A stretch of 5,928 nt of DNA from CAZUZS01 sp964624795 (GTDB taxonomy: Bacteria > Calditrichota > Calditrichia > RBG-13-44-9). Shown piece after piece: positions 5,878 through 5,928 of the stretch (positions are counted from its first letter, which is position 1; each line of letters opens with the position of its first letter). The notes under the pieces are model-generated. The model did no database searches. It had not been told where the DNA came from and saw nothing but the letters and a program-made list of their open reading frames with translations. A program made the translations under genes and the position numbers. Location: positions 1 through 5,928 of the forward strand of contig CAZUZS010000145.1 in NCBI GenBank assembly GCA_964624795.1. Reading direction: 5' to 3'.

Positions 5878-5928
5878 CGAGACGTAGCTCGACCCGTTAT
5901 CCGACAAGAGCCGCGGCCGGTGAACGAC
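5878..5928 (-). pseudogene. IS3-family transposase (OrfB) remnant, cut off at its 3' side
   Basis: Reading the minus strand from the window edge, the frame gives HRPRLLSDNGSSYVS. This is the conserved integrase-core stretch around the second catalytic Asp (here in SDNG) of IS3-type OrfB transposases. In intact proteins it is followed by a D/E-LAEWL-type segment and later by the catalytic Glu. Here recognisable similarity stops after SYVS, near 5878, and the C-terminal third is missing. The other two frames beyond that point do not restore the similarity, so a deletion or recombination end is more likely than a frameshift. The N-terminal part, if present, lies outside the window to the right. 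The family call rests on about 15 residues, but they are highly characteristic. Confidence 0.7.

Noticed and set aside
5533..5907. 124-aa minus-strand frame joining the transposase remnant to the 33-aa protein
   Set aside because: Only the two ends make sense. The middle is the alternate frame of the 70-aa membrane gene, and the internal ATG at 5634 has its own ribosome site. A real fusion is unlikely.
1..5928. CRISPR array, rRNA or phage genes
   Set aside because: No regularly spaced repeats, rRNA-like segments or phage proteins were seen on either strand.

Overview
The window is GC-rich and looks chromosomal. The style of the proteins and the rhizobial-type transposase remnant at the right edge suggest an alphaproteobacterium of the Hyphomicrobiales (Rhizobiales) kind. 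No marker gene fixes the genus, so this is inference.

Layout from left to right: (1) 1-534 is a long stretch with no supportable gene but with several short palindromes. (2) 535-1182 (+) encodes a 215-aa HAD-superfamily hydrolase with a Gly in motif I and Glu-Asn in motif IV. (3) 1262-3640 (+) encodes a full-length 792-aa thiamine-diphosphate phosphoketolase (Xfp). (4) 3728-5212 (+) encodes a 494-aa, 12-helix MFS transporter whose membrane motifs look most like those of phosphate:H+ symporters. (5) A clear intrinsic terminator at 5305-5343 closes this rightward block. (6) 5344-5532 holds two inverted-repeat structures and no gene. (7) Two very small membrane-protein genes lie on the minus strand, overlapping by 4 bp: a 70-aa two-helix protein with a CydX-like WYFAWMLGT segment (5631-5843) and a 33-aa one-helix protein (5533-5634). 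(8) At the right edge, minus strand, is the end of an IS3-type transposase, broken just after its RPRLLSDNGSSYVS stretch.

The three large genes probably work as one unit (inference from common strand, gaps of 79 and 87 bp, and a terminator only after the third). Phosphoketolase splits xylulose-5-P or fructose-6-P with inorganic phosphate, giving acetyl-phosphate plus glyceraldehyde-3-P or erythrose-4-P. It therefore consumes phosphate, and a neighbouring transporter with phosphate-symporter-like residues would fit as its supply. The HAD protein could trim a phosphorylated sugar or by-product, but its substrate cannot be read from sequence. No acetate kinase or phosphotransacetylase gene is in the window.

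The small minus-strand pair may be accessory subunits of a membrane complex such as a bd-type quinol oxidase. The transposase remnant directly upstream suggests that a rearrangement cut them off from, or joined them to, whatever lies to the right.
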